Positions 33,724 to 42,415 of a stretch of DNA of 64,000 nt are shown here, piece after piece. The stretch covers positions 218,111 through 282,110 of the forward strand of contig NZ_SLVX01000007.1 in NCBI RefSeq assembly GCF_004341885.1, read 5' to 3'. The position numbers were made by a program, and so were the translations under genes. The notes below the pieces were generated by a model. It was not told where the DNA came from. It saw only the letters and a list, made by a program, of their open reading frames with translations, and ran no database searches. This stretch comes from Shinella granuli (GTDB lineage Bacteria > Pseudomonadota > Alphaproteobacteria > Rhizobiales > Rhizobiaceae). Position 1 is the first letter of the stretch. Each line of letters starts with the position of its first letter.

Positions 33724-36348
33724 ATGGCGATTGACACGCGAGGACAACGCGAGAAGGAGGCGACCGGCAATCCGGTGGCCCGCCGGCTTGCGGGAAAACG
33801 CCTTGCCGCCCAGGCCATTCTCTATCTGGAAGCGCTCGCCCCGCGGGTGCTGCCGATCCTGCTTCTTGTCGCCGCTTTCCTGGCGCTCACCTGGTTCGGC
33901 TATTTCCGCCATGTGCCGGCCTGGCTGCATCTTGCGACGCTCGCCGCCTTCGCGCTCGGCCTTGTCGGCCTGCTCGTCCGCCTGCGCGGCATCGACTGGC
34001 CGTCGACCGACAGGGCCTATCGCATGCTGGAGGCGCGCAATGCGCTCGCCCACCAGGCGATCCGCGTGCAGGACGACCGGCCGGCCGGCGGCGGTGCCGT
34101 TGCCGAAGCGCTGTGGCACGAGCACCAGGCGCGCATGGCGCGGATGATCGGCGCGCTGAGGACGGGCACGCCGGAGCCGGACATCGCCCGCCATGACCGC
34201 CATGCCTTGCGTGCCGTGCCGCTCCTCCTCGTCGCCATCGCCTTTGCCTTCTCCTATTCCAACCGCGGCGGGCTTCTGACGGATGTGGTTACCGTTCGCG
34301 CACCCGCCGAAACCGCGCCGGACGTGCGCATCGATGCCTGGGTGACGCCGCCGGCGCATACCGCGCGCGCGCCCGTCTTCCTCACCGGCAACACGCAGGG
34401 CCAGCCGGGCGAGGCCGACAAGGACGAGATCCGCATTCCGCAGTTCAGCGAATTGACCGTGCGCGTCACCGGCGGCAGCGGCGATGAACCGGTGAGCTAT
34501 CAGGTGACCGGGGAAGCCGCGGCCACGGCCATCCGCCCCGAGGCGGACAAGCCGAAGGACGAGAAGGCCGAGGGTGCGAAGGCCGAAGCCAGGGTGCCGG
34601 TCGCGGTGGCCAATGGCGCCAAGACCATGCGCTACAAGATCCTGAAGGACGGCACGCTCTCGGTCGCGGGCCAGACCTGGACCTTTGCGGTCATTCCGGA
34701 TCGCGTGCCGGAGATCGCCTTCGACGGCATCCCGAAGAAGACCGTCGCCTCGGCGCTGGAGATCAGCTTCATCGCCAAGGACGATTACGGCATCCAGGAA
34801 GCCCATGCGGAGATCGTGCCGGTCGAACAGCCGAAGGATGCGCGCCCGCTCTATCCGCTGCCGGAATATAGGCTCGACCTGCCGCGCCGCGCCGCGCGCG
34901 ATGCCAAGGGCACGACGAGCCGCAACCTCTCCGAACACCCGCTTGCCGGCAAGCGGGTGAAGATCACGCTCGTCGCCAAGGATGCCGCCGGGCAGGAGGG
35001 GCGCAGCCAGCCGGTCGAGATGATCCTGCCGGCCAAGACCTTCTTCGAGCCGCTCGCCGCGGCCGTCGCAGAGCAGCGGCAGGTCTTCGCGCTCGATGCC
35101 AACCAGCTTCCGCATGCGATTGCGCTCAATGAGGCGCTGACGATCCGGCCGGAAGAGACGATCCCCAACCTCACGCATTACCTGCTGCTGCAATCGGCCA
35201 ATGCGCGCATGAAGCTTTCCCGCTCGGATGACCAGATGCGCGAGACGGCGGACTATCTCTGGGAAATCGCCCTCGGCATCGAGGACGGCAACCTGTCGCT
35301 GGCCGACCGCCGGCTGCGCGAGGCGCAGAAGGCGCTCTCCGAGGCGCTGGAGCGCAACGCCTCCGACGAGGAGATCGCCGCGCTCATGAAGGAGCTGCGG
35401 GAGGCGATGCAGGCCTATATGGAGGAGCTTGCGCGCCAGGCGGCCAAGAATGGCCAGATGCAGCAGAACGCCCAGCAGCAGGGCCAGATCCTGCGCCAGC
35501 AGGATTTGCAGCGCATGATGGACCAGATCGAGAATCTCGCCCGCTCCGGCGCGCGTGACCAGGCCCAGCAGATGCTCTCCGAACTGCAGCGCCTGATGAA
35601 CAACCTTCAGGCCGGCCGGCCGCAGCAGGGGCAGCAAGGCCAGCAGAACGACGCGATGCGCCAGCAGATGGACAAGCTCGGCCAGTTGATGCAGCAGCAG
35701 CAGAAGCTGATGGAGCAGACCTTCCAGTTCGACCAGGCGCTGCGCGACCGCCAGCAGCGCGGCGATCCGATGCCGGGCGAGGAGGGCGAACAGCAGCCGG
35801 GCGACAACGGCGCCGGCCAGCGGCCCACAGACCAGATGACGGCCGATGAGCTTCGCGAGGCGCTGAAGAAGCTTCAGGAGCAGCAGGACGCGCTGGGCAA
35901 GCAACTCGGCGAGATCCAGGAAGCGCTGAAGGGCATGGGGCTGGAGCCCGGCGAAGGCTTTGGCCAGGCCGGCCGCGAGATGAAGGGCGCTTCGGAAGCG
36001 CTCGGCGAGGGCCAGGGCGATTCGGCCGTCGGCAGCCAGGGCCGCGCGCTGGAAGCGCTGCGCCAGGGCGCGCAGAACATGATGAGCCAGATGCAGGCCA
36101 TGATGGGGCAGGGCCAGGGACCCGGCGAAGGCATGCCGCAGGCCGGCCGCAACGGCCGCGATCCGCTGGGCCGCGAGCGCACCCTCAACGGGCAAGGCCC
36201 GGATTTCGGCGGGCCGACCAAGGTTCCGGAAGAGATCGATATCCAGCGGGCGCGCGAAATCCTGGAAGAGATCCGCCGCCGTCTCGGCACCGGGTCGGCG
36301 CCGGGCTTCGAACGGGATTATCTGGAGCGGCTGCTCGGGATCCGCTGA
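33724..36348 (+). CDS. DUF4175 (TIGR02302) membrane protein
   Basis: About 874 aa. Three transmembrane segments lie in the first 190 residues (two close together near 45-95, one near 175). A large region of probable beta-rich periplasmic fold follows (about 200-440), then a helical block, and from about 570 a very Gln/Met-rich segment (QQQGQQGQQNDAMRQQMDKL type) with extended coiled coil. This is the alphaproteobacterial DUF4175/TIGR02302 family, of unknown function, found next to lysA. ATG at 33724 has GGAGAG 8 nt upstream; a GTG 30 nt earlier is possible. Confidence 0.82.
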   Translation: MAIDTRGQREKEATGNPVARRLAGKRLAAQAILYLEALAPRVLPILLLVAAFLALTWFGYFRHVPAWLHLATLAAFALGLVGLLVRLRGIDWPSTDRAYRMLEARNALAHQAIRVQDDRPAGGGAVAEALWHEHQARMARMIGALRTGTPEPDIARHDRHALRAVPLLLVAIAFAFSYSNRGGLLTDVVTVRAPAETAPDVRIDAWVTPPAHTARAPVFLTGNTQGQPGEADKDEIRIPQFSELTVRVTGGSGDEPVSYQVTGEAAATAIRPEADKPKDEKAEGAKAEARVPVAVANGAKTMRYKILKDGTLSVAGQTWTFAVIPDRVPEIAFDGIPKKTVASALEISFIAKDDYGIQEAHAEIVPVEQPKDARPLYPLPEYRLDLPRRAARDAKGTTSRNLSEHPLAGKRVKITLVAKDAAGQEGRSQPVEMILPAKTFFEPLAAAVAEQRQVFALDANQLPHAIALNEALTIRPEETIPNLTHYLLLQSANARMKLSRSDDQMRETADYLWEIALGIEDGNLSLADRRLREAQKALSEALERNASDEEIAALMKELREAMQAYMEELARQAAKNGQMQQNAQQQGQILRQQDLQRMMDQIENLARSGARDQAQQMLSELQRLMNNLQAGRPQQGQQGQQNDAMRQQMDKLGQLMQQQQKLMEQTFQFDQALRDRQQRGDPMPGEEGEQQPGDNGAGQRPTDQMTADELREALKKLQEQQDALGKQLGEIQEALKGMGLEPGEGFGQAGREMKGASEALGEGQGDSAVGSQGRALEALRQGAQNMMSQMQAMMGQGQGPGEGMPQAGRNGRDPLGRERTLNGQGPDFGGPTKVPEEIDIQRAREILEEIRRRLGTGSAPGFERDYLERLLGIR

Positions 36349-36355
36349 GGCGCGG

Positions 36356-36715
36356 TCAGGCCGCCAGCGCCGTCGCCACGGCGCGGCGGATGTCCGGCAG
36401 GCTGAAGGGCTTGCTCACCACGTCGACGATCTTCGAGGCGAGGTCGTCGGCCCGCTCGCGCTGCTCGGCATAACCGGTCATCAGCAGGATCTTCAGCGCC
36501 GGATGGGCGGCGGACGCCTTGTGGGCAAGCTCGATGCCGTCCATCACGGGCATGCGGATGTCGGACAGGAGGAGATCGAAGCCGCCCTCCGTCAGGGCAT
36601 CGAGCCCGGCGGCACCGTCCGGCGCCTCGACGGTCTCGTGGCCGTCCATGCGCAGCGCCCGCGCCACGAAGGTGCGGAGCGAATCCTCGTCCTCGGTGAT
36701 CAGGATCTTGGCCAT
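36356..36715 (-). CDS. Single-domain response regulator (CpdR-like)
   Basis: A 119-aa stand-alone receiver domain. The acidic pocket is in ILITEDEDSLR (E8/D9-type residues), the phosphoacceptor Asp in LLLSDIRMPVMDG (about residue 53), the switch Thr in LLMTGYAEQ, and the Lys in VVSKPFSL. There is no output domain. It most resembles CpdR-type regulators, which in alphaproteobacteria control ClpXP proteolysis through the cell cycle; whether this is CpdR1, CpdR2 or another such protein cannot be told. Convergent with the DUF4175 gene; only 7 nt lie between the stops. Confidence 0.85.
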   Translation of the reverse strand: MAKILITEDEDSLRTFVARALRMDGHETVEAPDGAAGLDALTEGGFDLLLSDIRMPVMDGIELAHKASAAHPALKILLMTGYAEQRERADDLASKIVDVVSKPFSLPDIRRAVATALAA

Positions 36716-36892
36716 CGGTTCCCCTTTCGGTCCGTTCATCCGGCCTTGTTCCAAAGCGCTGCCGATTGAGGGCAATGGAACAGGAAGCCGAGCGGCAGAC
36801 CGATTCTCCGGTGCCGCTCCGTGAACGAAAAGACCAGACTTTCCTTGTCGATCGGTAAACGACCGATGGGGGAATCTGCGGTCAGGGCGGTG

Positions 36893-37441
36893 TCAGGCGT
36901 CCGCGTCGCCCGTCACGACGCCGACGAAGGGCAGTTCGCGGAAGGCATAGGCGACGTCCATGCCGTAGCCGACGACGAAATGATCCGGGCATTCGAAGCC
37001 GACATAGTCGGCCTCCAGATCGGTCTTGCGCTTCTCGCGCTTGTCGAGCAGCACGGCGATCGTGACGTTGCGGGCGCCGCGCTCATACATCAGCTCCTTG
37101 GCGAAGCTGAGCGTGCGGCCGGATTCGAGGATGTCGTCGATCAGCAGGATATCGCGGCCGTGCACGTCGCTGTCGATGTCCTTGATGACCTTCACGCCCT
37201 GCGAGACGGTGCCCGCGCCATAGCTCGACAGCGTGATGAACTCGACTTCCGGGGCAAGGCCGGCCGCATGGAGAGCGCGGGTGAGGTCGGCTGCGAAGAT
37301 GAACGAGCCCTTGAGCACGGCGATGACGAGAAGGTCCTTCGTCGGGCCGCTGGCGATATCGGCCGCCAGTTCTTCGTTGCGCTTGGCGATCGTAGCGGCG
37401 TCGTAGAGCGTTTCGATCTTCTTTCCGCGGACAATCTGCAT
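36893..37441 (-). CDS. hpt: Hypoxanthine phosphoribosyltransferase
   Basis: A 182-aa purine salvage enzyme. The PRPP-binding motif DILLIDDILESGRTLSFA (about residues 97-114) and the flexible-loop SSYGAGTVSQGV (about 72-83) are typical of the hypoxanthine/guanine PRTase family, as are K-E-x-x-D-F-V-G-like YVGFECPDHFVVGYGMD. It converts hypoxanthine (and guanine) plus PRPP to IMP (GMP). The start at 37441 gives MQIVRGKKIETLYDA; a longer frame into the upstream gap is not conserved. Confidence 0.93.
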   Translation of the reverse strand: MQIVRGKKIETLYDAATIAKRNEELAADIASGPTKDLLVIAVLKGSFIFAADLTRALHAAGLAPEVEFITLSSYGAGTVSQGVKVIKDIDSDVHGRDILLIDDILESGRTLSFAKELMYERGARNVTIAVLLDKREKRKTDLEADYVGFECPDHFVVGYGMDVAYAFRELPFVGVVTGDADA

Positions 37442-37532
37442 CGCGAGGCGGCTCCTTGGTCGTGGGCAAGTCCGGCAAATCTCTTGGTTCTGCGTGCGGA
37501 ATTGCGGGAAACAAAGGAGCCGATTAGCACAG

Positions 37533-38207
37533 TCAGCGGGCGGGCGCACCCTCGGCGGCGAGCGAAACCGAGACTTTCGGCACTTTTCCGCCGCTGTGCG
37601 GAATGCGCAACGCGAAGGTCTCGCTGGCCCCCGGGGCGAGCGTCGCGGTTTCGAGCGCAAGACGATGACGGAGCGTCTTGTCCGCGCCTTCGAAGACGAT
37701 GTCGACCGGCGGGACGGCGGCAACGGCGTCGCCGCCATTGGTGAGGCGGCCATAGACGGCGAGCACCTTCATGCCGTTGCGGTCGTCGACCGTGGTGATG
37801 ACATCGGCGATGCGCAGTGTCTCGCCCGGTTCGCCCGTGGGAAGCGCCGCCTTGAGGGCGGAAAGGCCGCCGGCATAGGCGAAGACGACGATGAACGCTG
37901 CCGTGACGAGGCCGGCGAAGGCGCGGCCCGGAAGCAGTTGCAGGCCGGCCTCGCAGAGCCGGGCGCCGGCTGCGGCGATGCGAAGCGGCAGAGGATGCGG
38001 CTGTGCCTCGGCCGGCTTGGGCCGGATGGGACGATGATTGTCGTTGGAGGTGCGGGCGGCGGTGCTGCGGATGACGACGAAATCGGCGTCGACCACTTCG
38101 AGGCGCGCCGGGAACGGCCTTGCGCTCCTGCGGGCCGGCGTCTTCGGTTCCGGCGGCAGAAGGTCGATCCGGCCTTTCGCCTCGCGTCTTGCTCTGAAGG
38201 CGTTCAT
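37533..38207 (-). CDS. Conserved hypothetical single-pass membrane protein
   Basis: 224 aa, family not recognised. The first 75 residues are basic, Pro/Arg-rich and probably disordered and cytoplasmic. A single transmembrane segment (about residues 98-117, FAGLVTAAFIVVFAYAGGLS) precedes a periplasmic beta-rich domain of about 100 residues, in which VYGRLTNGGDAVAAVPPVDI and the following lines resemble FxLYD/DUF3426-type beta sandwiches. GAGGAG precedes the ATG. It is upstream of hpt on the same strand with 91 nt between; likely one transcript, but no shared function is apparent. A divergent promoter region for ftsE lies upstream. Confidence 0.68.
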   Translation of the reverse strand: MNAFRARREAKGRIDLLPPEPKTPARRSARPFPARLEVVDADFVVIRSTAARTSNDNHRPIRPKPAEAQPHPLPLRIAAAGARLCEAGLQLLPGRAFAGLVTAAFIVVFAYAGGLSALKAALPTGEPGETLRIADVITTVDDRNGMKVLAVYGRLTNGGDAVAAVPPVDIVFEGADKTLRHRLALETATLAPGASETFALRIPHSGGKVPKVSVSLAAEGAPAR

Positions 38208-38410
38208 CGCGACCTCCTCGCTTTACCAGCGCCCTTCCGCGCAAATCATCGGCGAAAAGTCGGGCATTGAATGAAATCCTTACCAAACGTAAACCATACT
38301 GGTTAATGCTTCGGAAACCCGACCGTGAAAGAGCCGTTTTCCTGTGCGACCTCGCCAGCGGACCTGCTTCGGCGGGCAAGGGTAACCCGCTTCTAGAACC
38401 GGATTGATCA

Positions 38411-39070
38411 TTGATTCACTTCGAGAATGTCGGACTGCGTTATGGGATGGGCCCGGAGATTCTCCGCGACCTGACCTTCGATATTCCGCGCCGGTCCTTC
38501 CAGTTCCTGACCGGGCCGTCCGGCGCCGGCAAGACGACGCTGCTGCGCCTGCTCTTCCTCTCCCTGCAGCCGACGCGCGGCATCATCCGCACCTTCGACC
38601 GCGAAATCTCGGCCATCCCGCGCGACGAGCTGCCGATGCTGCGTCGGCGCATCGGCATCGTCTTCCAGGATTTCCGCCTGCTCGATCACCTGACGACCTA
38701 TGAGAACGTCGCCCTGCCGCTGCGCGTGCGCGGCAAGGAGGAATCGAGCTATCGCGCCGACGTGCTCGAACTCCTGAAATGGGTCGGGCTGGGGGAGCGA
38801 ATCAACGTCCTGCCCCCGGTGCTGTCGGGCGGGGAGAAGCAGCGTGCGGCCATTGCCCGCGCCCTCATCGACCGGCCGGAACTGCTGCTCGCCGACGAGC
38901 CGACCGGCAATGTCGATCCGCCGATGGCACGGCGGCTGCTCAGCCTCTTTCTCGAACTGAACCGGCTCGGCACCGCCGTGGTGATCGCCACGCACGACCT
39001 CTCGCTGATGGACCAGGTGGAGGCGCGACGCATGATCCTCTCGCAGGGGCGGCTCGACATCTATGACTGA
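38411..39070 (+). CDS. ftsE: Cell division ATP-binding protein FtsE
   Basis: A 219-aa ABC ATPase. Walker A GPSGAGKTTLLRLLF near 36-50, Q-loop IVFQDFRLLDHLT, signature LSGGEKQRAAIARALIDRPE, Walker B LLLADEPTGNVDP, and H-loop VVIATHDLSLMD. FtsE with FtsX forms the complex that activates septal peptidoglycan hydrolases through periplasmic activators. TTG start, giving MIHFENVGLRYG; no better start exists. It overlaps ftsX by 8 nt, ensuring coupled synthesis. The M23 peptidase at 61.7 kb is of the type FtsEX systems control, but the connection is not shown. Confidence 0.94.
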   Translation: MIHFENVGLRYGMGPEILRDLTFDIPRRSFQFLTGPSGAGKTTLLRLLFLSLQPTRGIIRTFDREISAIPRDELPMLRRRIGIVFQDFRLLDHLTTYENVALPLRVRGKEESSYRADVLELLKWVGLGERINVLPPVLSGGEKQRAAIARALIDRPELLLADEPTGNVDPPMARRLLSLFLELNRLGTAVVIATHDLSLMDQVEARRMILSQGRLDIYD

Positions 39071-40070
39071 CGCGCCCCGTGAGACCACCCAGGAGGCCCA
39101 GCCCGCCCGCCGGCCGGAAATGAAGGTGCGCCCGACGGCGCCCATCGTGCCGCCGGCAAACGTCTCCGGCAATGCGCTGATGCTCGTCATCGCCATCATG
39201 GCCTTCCTCGCCTGCCTCACCTTCGGCGCCGTCAGCATGGTGCGGGCGACGGCGGCGAGCTGGCAGAGCCAGATCTCCCGCGAGATCACCATCCAGATCA
39301 AGCCGGACGACGATCTCGACATGGAGAAGGCGCTCACGGAGGCGCGCGACCTCGCGCTCACCTTCTCCGGCACGCGCGACGGCACGATCGTCGACAAGGC
39401 GGCGACGGCAAGGCTGCTCGAACCCTGGCTCGGCGAGGGGCTGAACATCGATGAATTGCCGGTGCCCCGCCTCGTCATCGTCACCATCGACGAGCAGGCC
39501 CCGCCCGATTTTTCGGCGATGCGGGCGGCGCTGGCCGAGAAGATCCCGACGGCCTTCCTCGACGATCATCGTACCTGGGTCGACCGTCTCGTTGCCATGG
39601 CGCGCACGACGGCCTTCATCGGCACGGGCGTGCTGGTGCTGGTCTTTTCCGCCATGGTGCTGACCGTCATCTTCGCGACGCGCGGCGCGCTTTCCGGCAA
39701 CCGGCACATCGTCGAGGTGCTGCATTTCGTCGGCGCCGAGGCCAGTTTCGTCGCCTCCGAATTCCAGAAGCATTTTCTGAAGATCAGCCTGAAGGGCTCG
39801 GTGGCCGGCGGGTTCCTGGCGGCGCTGTTCTTCGCCGTTGCCGGTTTCTGGCAGGGGCGCTCCATCGCGACGCCCCAGAGCGACCAGGCGACGGCGCTGT
39901 TCGGCACCTTCTCCATGGGGGCCACGGGCTATCTCGGCATTGCCGGAACCATCGTCGTCATCGCGCTCCTGACCACGCTGACGGCCCGTTTCACCGTCAT
40001 GCGGACCATCCACGAGATCGACCAGATCCGTTCCGATCCATCGCGTACCGACCAGTTGCCCGACCCATGA
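39063..40070 (+). CDS. ftsX: Cell division protein FtsX
   Basis: A 335-aa type VII ABC membrane protein. An N-terminal cytoplasmic segment rich in Pro and Arg, the first transmembrane helix near residues 38-58, a roughly 100-residue periplasmic loop (about 60-160), then three transmembrane helices (near 180, 240 and 295). The final sequence ARFTVMRTIHEIDQIRSDPS is cytoplasmic. It transmits FtsE ATPase activity to the periplasm. ATGA-type overlap with ftsE. The Pro-rich tail ahead of TM1 is typical of alphaproteobacterial FtsX. Confidence 0.92.
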   Translation: MTDAPRETTQEAQPARRPEMKVRPTAPIVPPANVSGNALMLVIAIMAFLACLTFGAVSMVRATAASWQSQISREITIQIKPDDDLDMEKALTEARDLALTFSGTRDGTIVDKAATARLLEPWLGEGLNIDELPVPRLVIVTIDEQAPPDFSAMRAALAEKIPTAFLDDHRTWVDRLVAMARTTAFIGTGVLVLVFSAMVLTVIFATRGALSGNRHIVEVLHFVGAEASFVASEFQKHFLKISLKGSVAGGFLAALFFAVAGFWQGRSIATPQSDQATALFGTFSMGATGYLGIAGTIVVIALLTTLTARFTVMRTIHEIDQIRSDPSRTDQLPDP

Positions 40071-40140
40071 CGTGGGCCGGACGAACCGTCGCAGCGAAAC
40101 GGACTATCCGTTGCCGCAATCGCGTTTTATGGACGGAATC

Positions 40141-40854
40141 ATGAACGCGCTTGAACGGGGAAAGCCGGATGTGCCGCAGGGCGCCCGGTCTGACGGGGCA
40201 GGGCGGCGGCGCAAGGGCCCCGTCCGCCTCGCCGTGCGCGTGGTTCTCGCGCTCCTCCTGCTAGCCGCCGTGGCAGGCACGGGCGGCTTCCTCTATTTCG
40301 CCGAAACCGTCGCCGCGCTCGAAGCGCCGAGCGATCCGAAGGCCGATGCCATCGTGGTCCTGACCGGCGGCTACCAGCGCATCGACCGGGCGATCGACCT
40401 TCTCAAGCAGGGGGCCGGCGAGCGGCTGCTGATCTCGGGCGTCAACCCGGCGACGAGCGGCAACCAGCTTCGCAAGCTCACGCAGAGTTCCTCCACGCTT
40501 TTCGAATGCTGCGTCGACATGGGCTACGAGGCGGTGGACACGATCGGCAATGCCAACGAGACGGCGCGCTGGATCAGTGATCACCAGTTCCGCCGCGTGC
40601 TCGTCGTCACCAACAATTACCACATGCCGCGCAGCCTGCTGGAGCTGAAGGTCAGCGATCCCAGGACTGAGTTCATCGCCTATCCCGTCGTCAATTCGGA
40701 CCTGAAGAACGGCAACTGGCTACGCCAGCCGGGCATCATGAAGGCGATGCTGTCGGAATATATCAAATACAGCTTTGCGCATATCCGCGCCTTTGCCGGC
40801 GCACGCAGCTGGTCCGGCCTTCGTGGCGACATGGCAGGCCTTTCCGGCGGTTGA
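40141..40854 (+). CDS. YdcF/SanA/ElyC family protein
   Basis: About 237 aa. One N-terminal transmembrane helix (about residues 29-53) is followed by a DUF218 Rossmann-like domain: KADAIVVLTGGYQRIDRAI near 72-90, GERLLISGVNP near 96, NETARWISDHQFRRVLVVTN near 140, and NYHMPRSLLEL. ElyC/SanA members act in envelope precursor control and vancomycin tolerance. Alternative starts at 40129 and 40072; GACGGAATC before 40141 supports this choice. It follows ftsX by 70 nt and may be co-transcribed. Confidence 0.82.
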   Translation: MNALERGKPDVPQGARSDGAGRRRKGPVRLAVRVVLALLLLAAVAGTGGFLYFAETVAALEAPSDPKADAIVVLTGGYQRIDRAIDLLKQGAGERLLISGVNPATSGNQLRKLTQSSSTLFECCVDMGYEAVDTIGNANETARWISDHQFRRVLVVTNNYHMPRSLLELKVSDPRTEFIAYPVVNSDLKNGNWLRQPGIMKAMLSEYIKYSFAHIRAFAGARSWSGLRGDMAGLSGG

Positions 40855-40890
40855 GCACCGCGGCGGGAGTCTCCTTTCAGGCCCTTTATT

Positions 40891-40945
40891 TTCCGCATCT
40901 CGTCATTGCAAAACCGCACACACTTTTGCGCGACACGGTTTTGAA
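40891..40945. repeat. Dispersed intergenic repeat, copy R4
   Basis: Copy of the family seen at 18339-18393: ttttccgcat, then gcaaaaccgc, cacacttttgcgcgacacgg. It lies between the YdcF gene and plsC, filling the presumed plsC promoter region. Confidence 0.5.
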
Positions 40946-40989
40946 TATCGTGTAGGGCGAAGAAACGCGTCCCGCTGACAGGCTGCCCG

Positions 40990-41778
40990 ATGATCGTTTT
41001 CCGTTCCGTGCTTTTCAATGCCCTCTTCTACTTCAATCTCATCGTGCAGATGATCGTCATGACGCCGGCCTATTTCCTGCTGCCGCGCAAGAAGGCCTAC
41101 GGCATCGCAAAGAACTGGGTGAGGAGCAACCATTGGCTCTTCGAGGTGATCGTCGGCACGACCTTCGAGATCGAAGGGCTGGAGAACATCCCGAAGGGCG
41201 GCTACATCTTCGCGCCGAAGCACCAGTCCTTCTGGGATGCCTATGCACTGCTGCCCTGGCTGGACGATCCCTTCTACATCCTCAAGCGCGAACTCACCTG
41301 GATCCCGCTCTTCGGCTGGTATCTGAAGAAGCAGCGCATGGTGCCGGTCGACCGCAGCGCGCGCGGCAAGGTCATGGCCGCGGTCATGCAGCGCACCAAG
41401 GACGAGATGAATTCCGGCCGCCAGCTCATCATCTATCCCGAGGGCACGCGCCGCCCGCCGGGCGCCACGCCGGAATACAAATACGGCATCGCCCGGCTCT
41501 ATCGCGATCTGCAGGTGCCGGTCGTGCCCGTCGTCATGCATCCGGGCCTGTTCTGGCCGCGGCGCAAGTTCATCCGCTATCCCGGGCACTTCAAGGTGCG
41601 CATCCTGCCGGCGATCGAGCCGGGCATGGATCCCGACGCCTTCCTCGCCCATCTCGTCGAGGTGATGGAAACGGCGAGCGACCGGCTGCTGGTGGAAACC
41701 GCGGCGGCGAACCCGAACCTGCCTTTGCCGCCGACGGCCGAGCGGCGGCTGGCGGAGCTGAAGGCGCATGCCGCCTGA
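40990..41778 (+). CDS. plsC: 1-acyl-sn-glycerol-3-phosphate acyltransferase
   Basis: A 262-aa PlsC. The catalytic HX4D is KHQSFWDAYALLPWL (about residues 78-83) and the substrate motif YPEGTRRPPGATPEYKYG near 149. An N-terminal membrane segment (about 8-26) anchors it to the inner membrane. It acylates lysophosphatidic acid to phosphatidic acid. Its TGA stop abuts the stop of the convergent gamma-glutamylcyclotransferase gene with no base between. Confidence 0.93.
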   Translation: MIVFRSVLFNALFYFNLIVQMIVMTPAYFLLPRKKAYGIAKNWVRSNHWLFEVIVGTTFEIEGLENIPKGGYIFAPKHQSFWDAYALLPWLDDPFYILKRELTWIPLFGWYLKKQRMVPVDRSARGKVMAAVMQRTKDEMNSGRQLIIYPEGTRRPPGATPEYKYGIARLYRDLQVPVVPVVMHPGLFWPRRKFIRYPGHFKVRILPAIEPGMDPDAFLAHLVEVMETASDRLLVETAAANPNLPLPPTAERRLAELKAHAA

Positions 41779-42339
41779 TCAGGCGGAGCTTCGTGCGTGG
41801 AGGTTTTCCGCGGTGCGGCCGACATCCTCCAGCCAATGGTCGCGGATGCCCATTTCGCGCAGATGCGCCAGCGTGTTGCGCACATAGTCGATATTGTGGC
41901 CGGACTTGCCGACGGCGGTGCTGACGGTCGCGGCCGCCTCCTCGATGGAGAGCGCGCCGGCGAACTGGTGGTGGGCGCGGTCGCAGATATAGGCGAGCGT
42001 CGAGACCCGGCGGCCGTCGCCGAGCGTCGCGGCGAGCGTGCGTTCCTTGTAGACATGGGTCACCAGCTCCCGCTCGCGCAGGTAATCGACCACCGCCTCC
42101 CGGCTTGCGGGCGCGATGCGGAAGGCGACGCCGCGGCAGGAGCCGCCGCGATCGAGGCCCAGCACGAGGCCGGGTCTCGCCTCCGTGCCGCGATGGACCC
42201 AGGAGCGCACGCAGAGCGAACGGCGGAAGCCGAAGAGATGGGCCGGCTGCTGTTCCTCGAATTCGAAGCCCGGATTCCACATCAGCGAACCGTAGCCAAA
42301 AACCCAGAATTCGTTCATATCCACCGTCACCTGGACCAT
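41779..42339 (-). CDS. Gamma-glutamylcyclotransferase (ChaC-like)
   Basis: A 186-aa cyclotransferase of the ChaC/GCG type. The substrate-loop motif WVFGYGSLMWNPGFEF (YGSLxW, about residues 12-27) is intact; the catalytic Glu is in the region ELVTHVYKERTLAATLGDG-like block near 98, and the C-terminal part holds AYICDRAHHQFAG. It probably degrades glutathione or gamma-glutamyl peptides to 5-oxoproline. Start at 42339 or ATG 42318 (MNEFWVFGYG), the latter having GGTGGA upstream. Its stop directly abuts that of plsC. Confidence 0.87.
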   Translation of the reverse strand: MVQVTVDMNEFWVFGYGSLMWNPGFEFEEQQPAHLFGFRRSLCVRSWVHRGTEARPGLVLGLDRGGSCRGVAFRIAPASREAVVDYLRERELVTHVYKERTLAATLGDGRRVSTLAYICDRAHHQFAGALSIEEAAATVSTAVGKSGHNIDYVRNTLAHLREMGIRDHWLEDVGRTAENLHARSSA

Positions 42340-42415
42340 CTCTCAAAAAGCCGCCGCAATTGCCGGCTTTGACGCGCTTGCGGGCAAATCATGTCCGCCA
42401 CCATTGGAGAACAAC

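Noticed and set aside
33688..36195. An 835-codon minus-strand frame opposite the DUF4175 gene
   Set aside because: Leucine/histidine/arginine-rich shadow of a Gln-rich coding strand; no SD or domain.
38208..38410. Promoter or operator search upstream of ftsE
   Set aside because: No convincing -35/-10 pair or palindrome could be placed; a tandem aaacgta / accatac stretch is too weak.
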